DNA from: Pyrocephalus nanus
Lineage: Eukaryota; Chordata; Aves; Passeriformes; Tyrannidae
Direction: 5' to 3'
DNA: 64,000 bases
Assembly: GCA_038380795.1 (NCBI GenBank)
Contig: CM076276.1
Coordinates: 15,700,001 to 15,764,000 of the forward strand
Shown: one piece after another, positions 10,801 through 25,800 of the stretch
Layout: each line of letters opens with the position of its first letter
Numbering within the stretch: the stretch's first letter is position 1
Translations under genes and position numbers: made by a program
The notes under the pieces: generated by a model
Databases searched by the model: none
What the model was told of the DNA's origin: nothing
What the model saw: only the letters and a program-made list of their open reading frames with translations

Positions 10801-13800
10801 TTTTAAGGCGATGTGGTACTTTTCCTTTCCTCCCTCATTTCCTCATCATAACAAAGTGCTCTGTCACTTCTGGAGGAGGCCAAGCGTTTCTCTGCCTGCC
10901 TCCCTCACGGAGGGTGCTCGGCATCCTGCATCCTTCTGGGTGGGATGCAGGCTGGTTTGCAGGAGACACAGACATCTCATGTCCCAGAGCTGTTCCTCAG
11001 CCAGACTGTCCCCCTTGGGCCCATCCTGGCCCCTCCGGTGTCCCCTGCAGCAGCTCCAGCACAGCCTTTGCCAACTGGCAGTTCCTCCCTGCCAAGCCTG
11101 GAGAGCCTTCCTTGGGGCTGGTCTTTTTGGAGGGATCCTGTCTAGATTGAAACGTGATATTGTGGGTATCATCAGCTGGCCCCACAGCCCCAGGACCCTG
11201 CCCACTTCTTTCTACACCTGCCCTGCAGCTCCTGTATGGCTCTGGGTGTGTGGTGGGTCTGTCCTCGAGGCTGCAGCTGAGGCTGATCGGCCGTGTCCCT
11301 GGCCCGATGGTTCCACTGGGAAAGGACGGGGGTTCCTCAAACTTCCTTTGAGCCCAAGAAGTGAGCTCTGCTACCCAGCTGTCCCACAGCCACGCAGCTG
11401 TTTGTCATTAATCTGGCCTGCTGTGAGTCTGGTTGCTCACCTGCAGGTCACCTTGGCCGCAGCCCCTCACAGGGAGTTCCCACAGTGGTGGCCCAGCCCA
11501 TCCTGTGGGGCTGAGCATTATGTCCTACCCTTCCATGGAACTTGCTCTCCTAGTTCTTGGCTGTTAATCCCTGGAGCTGGCTGTGTAAAGATGGTTGTTG
11601 CTGAATGATCCCATGGTACCGAGCTGCCCAGATTTGCCTGCCTTGTTCATTAATATCCCCATCAGCCTTTTCTCTGCCATTTCCCTCTTTCACTCCCAAT
11701 TATTTCATGTTTTCTTCGATGCTGCCAACAAAGATGTCATAGTTCAGCACTGTTCTGGTAACAGGTGATCCTGTGCAGGATGACAGGGACTGTCTCTGCC
11801 AGCTCCCAGCCCCATTAACAAAGCGCTGTTGGTTCTGTGTAATGCAGGTCTTTAAGTTTTTCAGGAGAGCTAAATCAAATACCCTGTGGAACTCTAAATG
11901 TATTATGTCACCGACTTCCTTTATCAAGTTAATTTGTAACCATATCAAGAAAAATTTATGGAGTTTGATAAATCTATTTTCCACAAGGCTGTTTGACATT
12001 TTCCTCATCCACAGTTCCCACCTCTGCCAACCCACGGGCAGTGCCGGGGACACAGCTCCTGCCACTGCCCATCGCATCACTGCTGGCACTAAACCAACTT
12101 CTCCCGTCTTCTAGAAATTCGACAGAATTGCGAGGCTTATTAAAATCCATTTTAGATCTTCAGAAACCTTCTCAGCCTATTCTCTGAATGCTCCTGGGAG
12201 GAAGTTCTTTAGTCCTGCCGATTCCATGTTTACACATCGCAGTCACTGTTTAGCATCCCCCCAGCTCCTGCTGGAATACAGGAGCCTATTTGTCTCCAAG
12301 TACAGAACAGAAGTATCTAATGAATAAATAATAGTGTGTCACTTCTGCTCCATGACTGACAGTTGCCCTGTTGTGATCCAGTGGTGTTCTACACAGTCAG
12401 GAGACCACCTTCGAACACAATGAAAGGATTCCTCCTTGCTTTGCCTTGACCTTTTGGTTACAGGTTTATTTTATCTGATCCCATCAGCTTCTCCCATCAG
12501 CCACATGCGTCTTGCTACTTCCCATATCTAAATCCCTGATTTTTAATTTTTTTTATTCAATTTTCCATTCAGCAGGCCTAGCAGAGGCATGAGGTGCAGG
12601 GAGGCACCTGCCTTTGCTCCTGGATTTTCCCCTGCTGGTTTTGTCTGTTGGTTTTGGCTGTGCTGAGCAGAGCTGGGTCGCAGAGAAGGCATTAAGTTGG
12701 GCTGGAAGCGGCTGCCCTGGCCAGCCACCAGCTCTTCCCCCGCCTCCAGCTCCTCAGCCCTCTGAGTGAGGCCAAGCAGAGAATTTCCCCAAGGTGACAG
12801 CAAGATTGTTTCTGTTAGAAAGTTATTATCTTTAATTTTTAAAAGCGCCAAGCAAATGTCCCTGAGATTGCAATCACCCATGATGGAGCACTTTTTCTCT
12901 CTACTCATTATAGGCAGGTATTTAAGGAGCTGCTCATCCTGTTCCTCTGTCTGGTCGGTGTCTGTGATGGATTTTCATCAACACCCCAACGTGCCATCGA
13001 GCCCTTCTCCACGGTGCTCGGTCCAGCTCGGTGCCAGTGCTGGTGGTGGTGTTACTGTGGCTGCCAGGCTGCCCTCCACGGCCACGCTGACCCCCCTGCC
13101 CCAGCCCACTGGCCCACCAGCCCTGGCCTGGCCCCCTGCCCCGATGCCAATGGCTCTGCCCAGGGTGCCTGCTGGCAGGGAGAGCCCAGGGATGGCAGCT
13201 GTGCCAGCAGGAGTGCACCCATGGGGACCATCAGCGTGGGCTGGAGGTGATGGAGGGGGGACAGGGCTGCTCTGTACAGCAAGGCAGGTTTGGGGAGCTG
13301 GTGGAGAGGGGTTATTTGCTCTTTGTTACCTGAGAGCTGGGAGGCGCCGAGCTAACCTGTGTGGTGGGAGCAGAGGATGTGATGTGATGTGATGTGATGT
13401 GATGGAGGCACCCAAGGTGAGGTGGCGGATGAAGGTGGAGAGGGACCAGTTCCCTGTCTGAGACTCCCTGGTGGAATTCCCAGGCTGCAGGTTTGACAGC
13501 CAGCACGCCTTTCTGCCAGGACAGCACAGAGCAGGGACAGCCCACGGGCCTGGCACTGCCCTCCCACGGGACTGAACACGTGCCCTGGGCACGGGGCTCT
13601 GCGAGGGGTCGGGTACAAACGGCATCCAGGCACAACCTCAGGCTTAGGGAATCCCTGAGCCTCACCGGGGTGGAGGATGTTCCGCATAAATGTGAATTAC
13701 TGTCCTCTAATGGAGATGGAAATGAGGCTGGCTGGACCCTCGGGCTGCTCCAGACCCACGTCCCTGTGGCACGTGGCCAAATGCCATGAGCCATAAAAAC

Positions 13801-16800
13801 CCTTCTGGACAGCGAGGGTCCCGTGCCACTGCCAGCTGGCACCGTGGCTGCCTCCGGCTCCACGGCTGCTTGGAGAGTGTCCGGGGTGGAGCTGTGCCTC
13901 AGCTCACTGCCACCCGCTCTGCTTTGGGCAGAGGGAGCAAAATTCACCCTCCTGGGAGCCTGCGGTGTTTTCTGGGCAAACCCCCTGACTTCTGGGATGG
14001 GTTAGAGAGCTGGTTCCCTCACTGCCTGCGAGCAGCACGTGATGAGTAAAATGTATGCTGTGAACAGCTCAGAAAGAGGCATTTTACTGCTGCATAGGCG
14101 TGGTGCAGAGCCTGTCATCTCCAGAGCTGTTCCCGTGTAATAGAGGTGGAAGGCTGAATTTGAATGAGGCTCAAGTGGGTTTTTTCCCATGCAAGGTCAC
14201 CAGCTCCAGGCCGGCTGTAAATAATTAGGGCTGGCTAATGAAGACTGAGAGCCCCGGTGCTGGGACTGGTGGCTGGGGATAGCTGGTTTGGGGAGGATGC
14301 CCACAGATGGATGCTGGATCCTCTGGTCCTCAGGGAGCTGGGGGACTGGTCAGGGGGTGCCAGTGACGATGTTTGCTGGAGCAGCCAGGGAGCAGGGAGA
14401 GATGCCCAGCTCTGCTGCTGGAAGCTACCTGGCCTTTGGTAAATCCCTTCTCTCTGCATGAATTTTGCCTTCTGTAAGGTGAGGCCAGGTGGATTCATTA
14501 GTGTTCCTCTCACATGGATCTGGAAAAGTCCCCCAGTGCTGTGACCAAGGGTCCACAGGGTGCAGACCCTCCTGTGCCCACTGGCACAGCCCCCTGGGCC
14601 ATGCTGTGCTGTGGCACAGCCACTCAGGGTGGGGGGCCAGGTGTGGAGCCTGCGATGCTGCGTCGTTTGGGACGAGGTGAGGTGAGGGAGGTGAGGCAGC
14701 TGAGGCATTAAGCTTCCTCAGTGCTTCTCGTGTCTCCATGGTTCCTGTTCACATGGGTTTCACCATGGATTTTTAATGAACACAGCGTGCACTTCATAAA
14801 TAGACATTAACCTCCTTTTTTGGGAAAACCAAAAATGCTCTTAAAATTACATAAATGCACTAACCCATAAGTATGGGGGAGAGGGGTTGGCTCACCTGCT
14901 GCCCTGCCCAAGGGGTCCCACTCGTCAGGGGCGTTCATCCCTGCCTCATCTGCTGACGAGTGTCACTGGCTGACTCACAGCGTTGGCAGGATGCAGCTGC
15001 CAGGTATCCACTGCCATTTACAGGGCACTGACAGGAGCTGGGGGTGGGTTAGTCCAAGGCATCCGAGGGGAAAGGTGCCCACCCGTGTACAGAGTCCCTG
15101 TGAAGCGCCCCTGGGGAGGTGAGGAGGGAGCAGAGCTGTGTGCTCAGCGAGGGGTTTCTCCACACGTCTCCAGACTCCTGGAGCTGGTGGTTGCATTTTG
15201 GTTTGGTGTTTGGTGTGGAGGGGGGGGTTTCACGTCCCTCCTGAGGATTCTCGGGTGGGTTTGCTTTGGCTGACTCTCTGGGCTCAGCTCCAGAGGTTTT
15301 GGGCAGCTTTCCCTGGAGTGAGGAGCCAGGAGGTGCTGGCTCTGCGCAGTCCCCTCAGGCTGTACAGAGCCATGGCTCGCTCGGGGAGCACGGCAGAGGC
15401 ACTCCAGGTAAAGGCTCTGATTAAGGAGACACCTGCTGTGATGAAGAATGACAGTGCTGGGGTGACAAGGGGTGCCTTGTTCCCGGTGTGGGTGCTGACA
15501 GCTCTGCGGCTCAGGGAGGGTTCCGGGAGGAGCCGAGAGGAGCACGGGCTGCATCCCCTTCCCAGACCTGTTACACAACCTGCTGTGAAACACCCCTCGT
15601 GTCCCAGCTCTGGGTCAGCCCAGGACACTGGGGATGCTGGAGAATGCTGTGATTTGACACTGGGGTGACCTTGCAGCCATCTACCTGCTGCAGGTATTTC
15701 ACAGTGCCTCCAGGAGGAAAGGGCCAGGTCAGGCTGTGCTGCACGCTTGGAACTGTGCTGTGTCCTTTGGTGCCTTCCAACCCAAAAATCTCTGGGGTTC
15801 TGTGATTCTGTGATCACTCACCCAGAGGAGGAGTGCAGGGTCTTCTCACAGCAGGCTTTTGGTCCCTTTTGAGACGTGCCAGGACCCCTGGGCTTCACTC
15901 ATGCCCTGACCCTTGCAGGAATCCCTCAGTCACTGGTGAGTGCCTGTGCTTGAACATAATGGGGTTTTTCACAGTCCTAGTGAGCAGAGGCAGGAGGAGG
16001 GACTGTGGCTGCTGGATGGGTCATAGCACGTGATGATTTTCTCAGATATTGCCTTTCTCTTATCTCTGGACACTACAATCTACAGACAAACCTTGTGCTG
16101 GTGGGCAGCAGAGGAGGGCTGAGCCATTCCCACATCAGGGCTTTGGCAGTGGTAGTGTTTTATTGTGCAGAACCATGAGGAAGTGCCAGGGCAGGTGTGG
16201 GAGTGGGGCAGCCTTTCATGCCATCCCACCGCTCTCCACAGGGCCCTGGGTGTTTGCTGTTTGCCAAAAGGGCTTTGTACTGAAGGAGGAGAATTGGGCC
16301 TGGACAGGAGCCCCATGGTGGGCACAGAGAGAGGGGAGGGACATGTGACCTCCCAGCCTTTCTGGGGGCCACTGGGCACCCTCAGGGCTGTTGGCATTGG
16401 TGATGTGCCCCATGGTACTCAGGCACTGGAGAGCAGTGGCAAAAGGTGGCATTTGAGGGTGGCATTTTGGTTTGTGCCTCTCAAACCCTAGCATTTCCAA
16501 TTTCACTGGTGGTCTGGTAACTGTCCCCTAACAATACCTTTACTCCCAGTTCATGCCTGGAATCACAAGGGGGGGTTACCCACCAGAGAGGTTACCAACA
16601 AGCAGTGACCCGTTTGAAGTATTCCTGATTTTAATTTGTTAAAATCAGCATTGGCTTGTGCTGCTGGCACCAGTGAGCTGCTCGTGTCCTGCAGAACTTC
16701 CCCTGGTCCCAGTGATGGCACTTCTGTCCCCCGGGTGGGGCTGGGCTCCCTCCCAGCACAGAGCAGGAACTCCTGGGCCAGGCTGGTGATGCTCAGCTGG

Positions 16801-19800
16801 ATGTTAAGCACCAGCTTAGGGTTATTTTTGCAGCTGTCAGAATATGTGATGGATCAGCATCACCGATTGCATCACACAACGTCACCGCACGAACAGTGCA
16901 AGGGGCTGCGGGAGTCATCACTGCCTTCCCCGGGAGCCTCCTGCCCGACCCCGGCCCGGGGCCGCTGCCTGGCTGGGAAAGGTCACCGTCACTCTGCGAG
17001 GCAGATCTGAGCTGCCGTGGCTGTCCCTGCCGCAGCCCGGCTGTGTGTCCCGGCCACCCGAGCAGTCATTCCCGCCGGGATGCGGGGCATCCTTGCCAAA
17101 TCCTCCATTTGCCTGAGCACCCCGCAGCCCTTATCTCGGCACGGCAGCTGTGCGGGCCGACAGCGGGACCCCCTCCAGATGGGGACTCGCTGCTCCCCCC
17201 TGCCCGCCCAGGCTGCTGCCGGGGCTGGGAGCCTCTCGCAGCCCCGAGGCTCCTTCCCCCCGTGCCGGGAGAATCTCTTGTCGCTCCTCAGCACGCTCCA
17301 GCCGAGGATGAAAGTGTTCTCTGCACATCAGTCTTTGGCCTTCTCTCCAACGTGAGAAGCGGGAGAAGGATCAGAGCGATCGCGCCTTGCATAGGAAGCA
17401 GGAAAGCTGCAGCGGGGTGTGAGACCTCTCTGCTGGGGAGGAGCCGGAACCGCGGCTTCTGCTTCTCTCGCCCGGCATCCAAGTGTGGTCCTGTGAGGGC
17501 ACCGCGACGGCAGAGGGGTCGGGGGAGGTGGTGTGCGTGTTCCAAATAATTGCACCCTGAGCCCGCAGCAGCTCCTGGGCAGGGACCACCCGCTCTCCCC
17601 TCGGGGCCGATCCCCGGCTGAGCTGCGGTACAGACGGGTCCATCTGGCTCGCTCGGTGAGGTGACAGACACATGTGCCATCGCCTGAGCCACCCTGCCAT
17701 GGCACGGCCCGTCTGCCGGCACCCCCGGGCTGGGGGACAGCCACCCCTGTCCCCACTGCAGCCTGCGGGGCCGCGGTGACATCAGTGCTGGGAAAGCTGC
17801 TCTCCACCACTGCGGCCCCCACTGTGACACTGCCCGTGCTGTCACTGCAGGGTGTCGGAGGCAGCCCTGTGTCTTAGGCTGGGGCTGGTCAGGGAACACA
17901 GGCTCAGCCAGCCCTTAGAATTACTTGCCCTGTCAATTTGAACAGATCTCCCCTCCAGGATGAGAAGCCTTCCAGAAAATGGGAGCAGCAGAACATCCCA
18001 TGAGCTCCCAGGAGCTGGTTCCTCAGGCTCGGCTGTGACAGCACCGTCACCTCCCGCGCAGAGCCTGTTCCAGGCTGTGAAATCCCCGGCTCTGCACAGC
18101 TCCAGCTGAGCACCCAAAATGAGCAGATGCTCGTGATCTCTCCAGTACTCCACTACCCATCTGTAAATTGGGGATGACAGAATCGTAGAACCAAGGAACA
18201 GTTTTTGTTGGAAGGGACCTCGAAGACCATTCAGACTCTCCTGCCATGGGCATGGACACCTTCCACCAGCCCAGGTTGCTCCAAGCCCCATCCAACCTGT
18301 CCTTGGACACTTCCAGGGATGGGGCAGCCACAGCTTCTCTGGGCAACCTGTGCCAGGGCCTGCCCACCCTCACAGGGGAGAATTTCTTCCCAATATCCCA
18401 TCTAACCCTGTTCTGTCAGTGGGAAGTCATTCCCCCTTGTCCTGTCATTCCAGGCCCTTGTCCAAAGCTCTCCCCACCCAGCTCACAGTCCAAACTGCCG
18501 GTGCATCCCCCAGAGTGGGGCAGGTGGGTGCTGTCAGCACTAACCAGGTGGAGCTGCTGGGCTGCAGCTGGGACAGAGCTATTAAAAGGCTGCTGCAGGC
18601 ACAGGGCTCCCTGCAGGAAGGTGCTTTGTGGGCAGAGCCGTGCTGAGGGCAAAGCCACATCGTGGGCACAAGCTGGAGATGAAAATAGGGGAGTGAATCT
18701 GCAGAGGCAGCCCCAGGTAAGTTCTGTGGGGCCGGTGCCGGTGGAACCAGGGCAGGCAGCCTGGCATAGTCCCATTGTCCTCGCAGCTGGTGGCAGAGCA
18801 GCACCTGGCTGCAGCAGCAGCAGTAGGATGGGCTCTCTGTGGTTGAATGCAAAAGAGGCAGAAGATAGAAAGCATTGAATGAATGGTGAAGCTCTGTGTG
18901 CCAACATCTCAAGGGATTTCATATGTTTCTCCTCTCCCCCTCAGAGTTCAGTTTGGCTCCTGGAAGGGCAGAGGTACAGGGAGCTGGTGTTGTTTTGCTC
19001 CTGGAATGGCAGGGCTGCGTGGAACAGGGGTTGTTTCACAGCCCAGAGTTCTTCCAGCAGAGTACTCTGTGCATTGAGCTGGGTTTGGGAAGCTGGGAAG
19101 GATGAGGCTGATTAATGGCCAAGGTGATGGTGTGAGCAGCTCAGGGACCATGGAGAAGTTTGTCTGACCCGTGTCAGAGTGGAACTGGTTTGGAGCTGGG
19201 AGTGGGGTCCTGCTCCCTGCCTTGAGGATGCAGAGCATGCGGTGCCGGGGCTGCAGCGTGGGCAGGAACAGCAGAGCTGGAGATAGAGGAGTCCCACGGG
19301 CTGCCTTTGGGCAGGGGAGTGTGTCAGCAGTGCAGGGCAGCTGGTTGTCATTTGTTAGGGTTTCTCGGTGCTATAAAATCCCAAAGTGCTGGGTGATGGA
19401 CAAGATGTCCCATCCCCTGTCCCTGCCCCAGGCAGGGAGCCTGCTGCTAGTATGGTGCCGTCGAGGTGTTCCCAAGGGCAGAGCTCTCCCAAAGGCACAG
19501 GGCAGGGTGAGTGCTGTGCCACGGGAATGGCTCTGATTTCTGGGCAGATCAGGAGGGCAGCTTCTATTTCTTGGAGGGGGAAGGTGAGGTGGCATCGCTC
19601 GCTTGTTCACCAGCAAAGTCCTCCCCTAATGCTCTGTCTGGAAGGAGAGTCCCTTTCTTGTTCTCCCAAAAAAAGCCCAGAGTGAAACTATGGTGCTACT
19701 CCTGAATATCGCTTTCCCCATCTGGGGCGTTGGAGCTGCTCCCCGGGGCTCGCTTCCCTCCTGCAGATGGTGAGGAGGTGGCTCAGCCTCCCGGCAGGCA

Positions 19801-22800
19801 CCGAGCTAAATCCGGCGGTGCTGGATGCTCCTGGGACCTGCGGCAGCTCCGGGCTGACCGGACCCCCAGCCTGGAGCGGGGTGAGCCTGGCACCAGCGGG
19901 GAGGGGAGCAGGGATCCCCATGCACACCATCCCCTGGGGCTGCAGGAGACAGCACCCACCTCCCACACCACCAAACCAGCAGTGTGATGCCCACTGTGTT
20001 CCCTGGAATAAATAGGCTGTGATGGATCGAGGCCCTTTTAGCGCATCAGCTGAAGACTTCAAATATTTATGCCGGGGAGATGTGACAGAAGTATAGATAT
20101 ATTTAAAAAAAGGCAGGTGCTGGAGTGGCAGCCACGTATTTGAAGTTCAAATGCTTACCTTCAAATCAATGCTATAAAAGGGGGAGAATGTAATAAATTT
20201 AATATCACTTTTCAGGGAAAACAACCTGCCGAGCCTCCTCCCAAGCTAAATGTGCTTTAAAGATTGACTGTGCAGCTGTAATAACTATTGATGAACTGTA
20301 AACATGAAAAGATCCCCCTGCTCCCGGCCTGTCAGGAGCATTAGGGTGGAAATGCTCTCTGCTCCGCTCCAGAATGACTCACCGAGGCCTCGGCAAATGT
20401 GTTTATTTGTAAAGATCCTTATTTCAGAAATACTGACCTTTTTAATGCCTCGTGCAGTGAGCTCGGAAATTCAAAATTGCCTTTTGGCAACTGGCTCGTC
20501 TCGCTGCAGCTCTGACAGTGCTTTCCATGACGATTTACATATTTTTAGTCTTGATATTCCGCACTGTGGGGCTCCTTTGGAGAATGATTTGCTCTTAGCG
20601 GCCCTCGAACTGCAGTGCTGGGCTGAGGTTTAGGATGTGCTGAGGGCACGGAGGGGCTCACTGTGCTGGGCTTCTCTGGCACCTCCCAAACCTCTGCCTC
20701 CCAGCCCTCCCTGAGTGACACCCTCTTTCAGGCATGGACTGCAGTGCTGGTCACAAATTTGAGCTGCTTCATCCTGAGCTGGGGAATACTGAGGGTGGGG
20801 GAGCCCTGGCACGGTCTGCCCGGAGCTGGGGCTGCCCCATCCCTGGGAGTGTCCAAGGCCAGGTTGGACAGGGCTTGGAGCAACCATAACCAGTGACCTG
20901 TCACTCTGTGTCCATGGCCTGTCCCCTTGTTGGAGTCCTCACTTGTTCCATCCGGTACCAGCACCTGGAGCCATGAAGGGATGCAGTGGCAGAGCTGGGG
21001 GCTGGAGCTCAGGCAGGGTGGGCAGTGGGGTGTGTGTGTCCATCCTCACCCTTCCCAGCAGCTGTTCATAGCTCAGCCAGCTCCTTCCCTGCGTGTCCCT
21101 GAGCTGCGGGACGTGCCGGTGTCCCCGAGCTGCGGGATGTGCTGGTGTCCCTGAGCTGCGGGATGTGCTGGTGCTGGGTGTGAAATGCTGTGGCTGTGAT
21201 GGGTTATTTAACGTTTCTGGGGCCTGTGACTAACGCTGCTGCCACTGTTTGGTGACGGGCGGTGGCACTGCTCCTTTCTGCTGCTGCTGCTCATTCCAGA
21301 GCACCGGGGAAGGACGTTTTGATGGTTCTCTGCTGTTTGTTTGCGCCTTTATCAGTGCTCTACAATCCTGTGCTGCTGATTTATATTCAGAGTTATGAAT
21401 ATCTCCTTTCTTCTCTTTGTTGGGCCTGTTTTTATTTTTATAGCTGTTTACATATTAGCCAGGCAGTTTCTAAACCGATACAAACTCCCATCGTGGTGAT
21501 GGGTTTGGGGCAAAACACTCTTAAATCATTCTCTATTCACAGTTGTGCTTTTATGCTTAAATCATTCTGCTAACTGATTTGGCTTATAATTGTTTTCTGC
21601 TCTGTGAATTGACCTCTCAAAGCACCAGGAGTCTGTGCTGGTGACTTGGCCTTGCCTCTGTGTGCCCATAAGAAGCGTAATCAAGCCGTGATTGCTTGGA
21701 CTTGAGCTGCAACTAGTTTATAATTCTATGATCCATTCCCCTTCAGCTGTCAACACAGAGTCGAAAATAGCACTCCCCTGTGCTGGATGCCACGCTTCAC
21801 AGCTATGAAATTGTCATTTATAGGTTTTTAGAAATTCAGAGGACATTTTAATACTGGTGAAGTGAAACCTCCAGCTCCCCATCATAATGCAGCTTCTCTC
21901 TCCTTAGTATAAATAGGTGCTTAAGCAGCCTGGGGATGATCTGGCCTCTGGCACAGCTCGGGGTGTGAGCAGACACCGGAGCTCCCACTTCCACACACTC
22001 TCTTGGTCTGAATTACTGGCAGCTTGTTTAACCAGAGTATCTCAGGTTTTACACTCTTGACTCTTGTTTTTTCCCTCTGGTCCCATCTAGGCAGCTTTTA
22101 TCATCAGTTTTCAGTGTTCTGGCCATGAAACACCACGTGGGTCAAACTTACTCCTGCAAACGAGTGAGTCTGGCTCCTTCTGTTAATTATCCAGCCAGTG
22201 GCTGGGACAGTGAATGATGGAATCACAGAATGGTTTGGATTGGAAGGGATCTTAGAGACCAGGTGCTCACACCAGTGGTGGACTGTGAGCTTCTGCCAGC
22301 TCTAGCCAGCTCTCAGGAGTGGTGGGCAGCAGAGGGTGGGGATGAGCCCCAGTCCCCTTTCCCAAGGAAGCACAAGCTCTCACGGTGCAGGATGGACCCA
22401 CTTTCCCCAAGTCCTGTCAGCAAAAAGCTGTGTGGTCCAGGAATCTCCAGGGCTGAGCTGGCCATCCCTATTACCAACAGCCAAAGAGGAGGCTGGAAGG
22501 CAAACCCTTCCCAGAAGCTCATCAGTTAACCCAAGTGAATCTAAAATGTTCATTAAACAAGGAAGAGGGGGATCCTGCTCTGGCTGCACGGACAGAGGTC
22601 CTGATGCCTCAGGCACTGGGATGCTCAGCTGGGGCCAGGGCTCCTGCTCTGCCCCATCTCTTACCATCAGCATCTCCAAGCAGGCAAACAAACAAAAGAT
22701 CATTATTTTTTTTAATTGCTGGAATTGTATTAATTTAAACAGATAAACTTAATCAGTGAAGCTCATTAATTTCTAGCACATGGCTTCTTTACGCTGATTC

Positions 22801-25800
22801 TGGCTGCTCCAGTGCTCATTGCGCTCTCATAGGAATGTCAATTACTTTTTAAAATAAAAATCAATGTTTATTCACTATTAAGGATGAAACATGAAATGAT
22901 TTCCTTAGACATGCTGATGAGTGCTCTCCTCCCCAGCACGATGCGAGAGCTCCCGGCAGCAGCAGCTGCTGCCCATTGCCATCGCTGTGCCATGAGGGGA
23001 CAGCAGTGCTGCCCATTGCCATGGCTGTGCCATGAGGGGACAGCAGGGACAGGGCCACCCTGGACCCCCACACTCACCTCAGCCCCCTGCACCTTCCTAC
23101 CCGATCCCAGCATCTCCCAGGAGCGTGGTGCTTCCCTGCCGTGAGCTCCAGCAGTGTAGAAGGATGGGAGGAGGAAGGTGGCAGGATGGAGGGGAGGAAG
23201 CCCGGGGAGCAAGGGGGGAGCCCCTGGAAGCAGCTCCAGAGCGTTACCTGATTACTTTTCTAATGAGAAAACCCAGCTAAACCCTCGGAGTGGAGGGCTG
23301 GAAATTACCCATCAGCTGCAAACTTTTTTTTCCTTCTCTATTATTCAGAATTGTTTTGCTTTTCTGAACTGCCTTGTGTAGGTTGCACCAACCCCACAGA
23401 TTCCAGAATGGGAGATGATGAGTCACTGTCAAAATGTAGATTTTTTTTTTTTCTTTCTTTCCCTTTTAGCACCACCGAGGGAGTGAAGTCCCTGTGCCAC
23501 GCGCCGATCGCTGGCACCCGGCAGGCTGGAGCTGGCAGGAGCTCCCAGCCCGCCCCGGTGTGAGTGCCAGGCTGTGCCCGCGGTGTCCCCCGTGGGGATG
23601 CCCGGCATGGGCATTTGCTGCTCCCCATCCCCTGAGCTGTGGGGGTGCAGGGGGGCTCGGTGCTCCCCCCGTGTATTCTGGGGTGTGCTCGCACTGCCCT
23701 TGGCGTCCGACGGCCCCGCCGAGCCCCCTCTGCCGCCTCCTCGCTCCCGCTCTCCTTTCATCTGACTCGGGGTTTTTCCACTGGTTTGGTTTTTTTCTTT
23801 TCTTTTTTTTTCTTTTTTACAAAACCAGGAAAAAAGTCCTTCAGAGCAGGCATATCTGTGTAGGTGCCTCCGCTCAGCCACAAACCACCACCGCAGAGAG
23901 GGGGAGAGGGTGTGAAGTGGAGATGGATTCCGCCGGTGCCGCGGTGGGAAGCTGGTGTGGGGCTGCCGGGGCGATGGGGATGTGCCACAGGACAGCTCAG
24001 TCCTGAGGGGGAGGATTCCTCCCACTGCCAGGTGTTGGGGAGCCCAGCACCCCTCCCGACACGGGGAGATCCTGCCTGGAGACTGGTGCAGACCTGGGGG
24101 CTTCTGTTGAATGAAAACACAGGGTTTGCCTGAATTCAGCCGCTCTCCAGGAGAGCTGAGGCCAGCAGATGCTTGTGTGAGGAGGCAGTGACAGTAACAG
24201 TCTGAGGAGTCACAGATGATGGCAGGGACAGGTCCCTCACCTGGCTCCCTGACTATTCCCTGCCCTGGGGTAGCACCTCTTGTCTTTGGCCCCAGCACCA
24301 ATTCCAGTTGTGTTGCTCTGAGCTGTGGGTCGGGTCTGTAGCCATCCTACCATCCCTCCCTGATGCTTTTCTAAGCTGCTGTTTGTCTTTGAAATTGGGC
24401 TGTGTTGAAAATTTGGCAATGCAGGAGGCAAACGAGGTGCTGAGTGGGTTCCATGGACCCCCACAGCCTTTCCTGGGGGACAGGAGCTGCTCAGTGCCAC
24501 CCACTGAGCCCTTCCCAGTGGCCACTGGGTGCTGGCCATGGCTAACCAAGACTCAGAACCCCCTGGCTCTGCAATCTTACACCAGGGACCTTGTGCAAAG
24601 AGCCTCAGGATTCCTCGCAGGGCCTGGAGCTGGGAAAGGGAAGGAATAGGGATGAATTTCTTTCCATCTCTCCAAGCATCTGGGAGGTGGGTGGGAGGTA
24701 AAAAAAGATGAGCCCTGAAGTTTTAATTCCTTGGAGATATTTAGGTATCTTGCTCTTGTTACTCAGGGAGTGCAGAGCCTGAGCATCTCTGGGGATGTGC
24801 CACAGGCTCCTGCCCCAGCACTTCCCAGCTCAGCTCCGACCTCTGGTTCTCCAAAATAATAATCTTCAGAGCACTTGGGCCACAGTGACTGCCATTGCCT
24901 CCCAGTGGATTTGGTGTAATGTGGTGTCTTTAGGAAAGCCATTACTGGAAACCACAACTCAGGAGATAACTCACTTGGATTTATCAGGAGGAGTGGAGAG
25001 CTGAGGACTAGAATATGACCTTGACTGCTCCTGGCTGAGCCAGAATTAGGGGAGCAAGGAATTTTGTTCTCATTTAAAAGTGGTCATAGCTCATCCTCCC
25101 CAGCCTGAGTCTTCCTTTGCACACGGTAGTAACACCCAGAACGCTCCCTGGAAAACTGTTCCAGTGGATGAAAAGTAATGAGATTTTAACACCATAACTG
25201 CAGCTCTTTAGTCTTCTGGCTCGCCGGGCTGGGATCGATATTCTTGGCCACATTTACACCATCGTACTTCCTTTGCAACCCCCTCCCCGTTCCCCCCAGC
25301 CCCCTCTGGGGAACAGGGCTGTGAGAGGAGAACGACCTGAGATCAAATCAATTAATTGCCTCTGTGTGCGCCGCTGAACGCGGTGCCGGGAGCCGAGGGA
25401 GCAGAGCAGGAGAACCACAAAGCCCTGCCCTGTGCCCTGGGGGAGGGGGGCTCTGGGGGCAGCCACCACTCACATTATCCAGCCTGCAGCTGGTGGGGCT
25501 CCCAGCTGGGGCCACGGAAGGGCTCCGAGGATTGCACGGGATGCAAACGGCCCCGTGGGTGGGGAAGGAAGGGAAGGGATCCCGCACAAACCAGCGGCTG
25601 CAGAGTGTGCTGAACGAGTCCATGGCTCCCAACTCAAATCTGGTGTCACCTGAAGGCAGGGCTCATCAGTGCAGGGAGCCTGGAGCTGCTGGGCAGGCAC
25701 GTGCTGCAGGTACCACCCAGCCCACAGTCCCACTGCTGGCACAGACAACATGCCCTAGATTTCCCAGCTGGACAGGGCTGCCCTGCCATGCCTGCAGATT

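Noticed and set aside
21262..21573. 103-aa plus ORF with hydrophobic content in CACNG3 intron 1
   Set aside because: Cys/Leu-rich by local T-rich composition, no family resemblance, no splice context supporting an exon.
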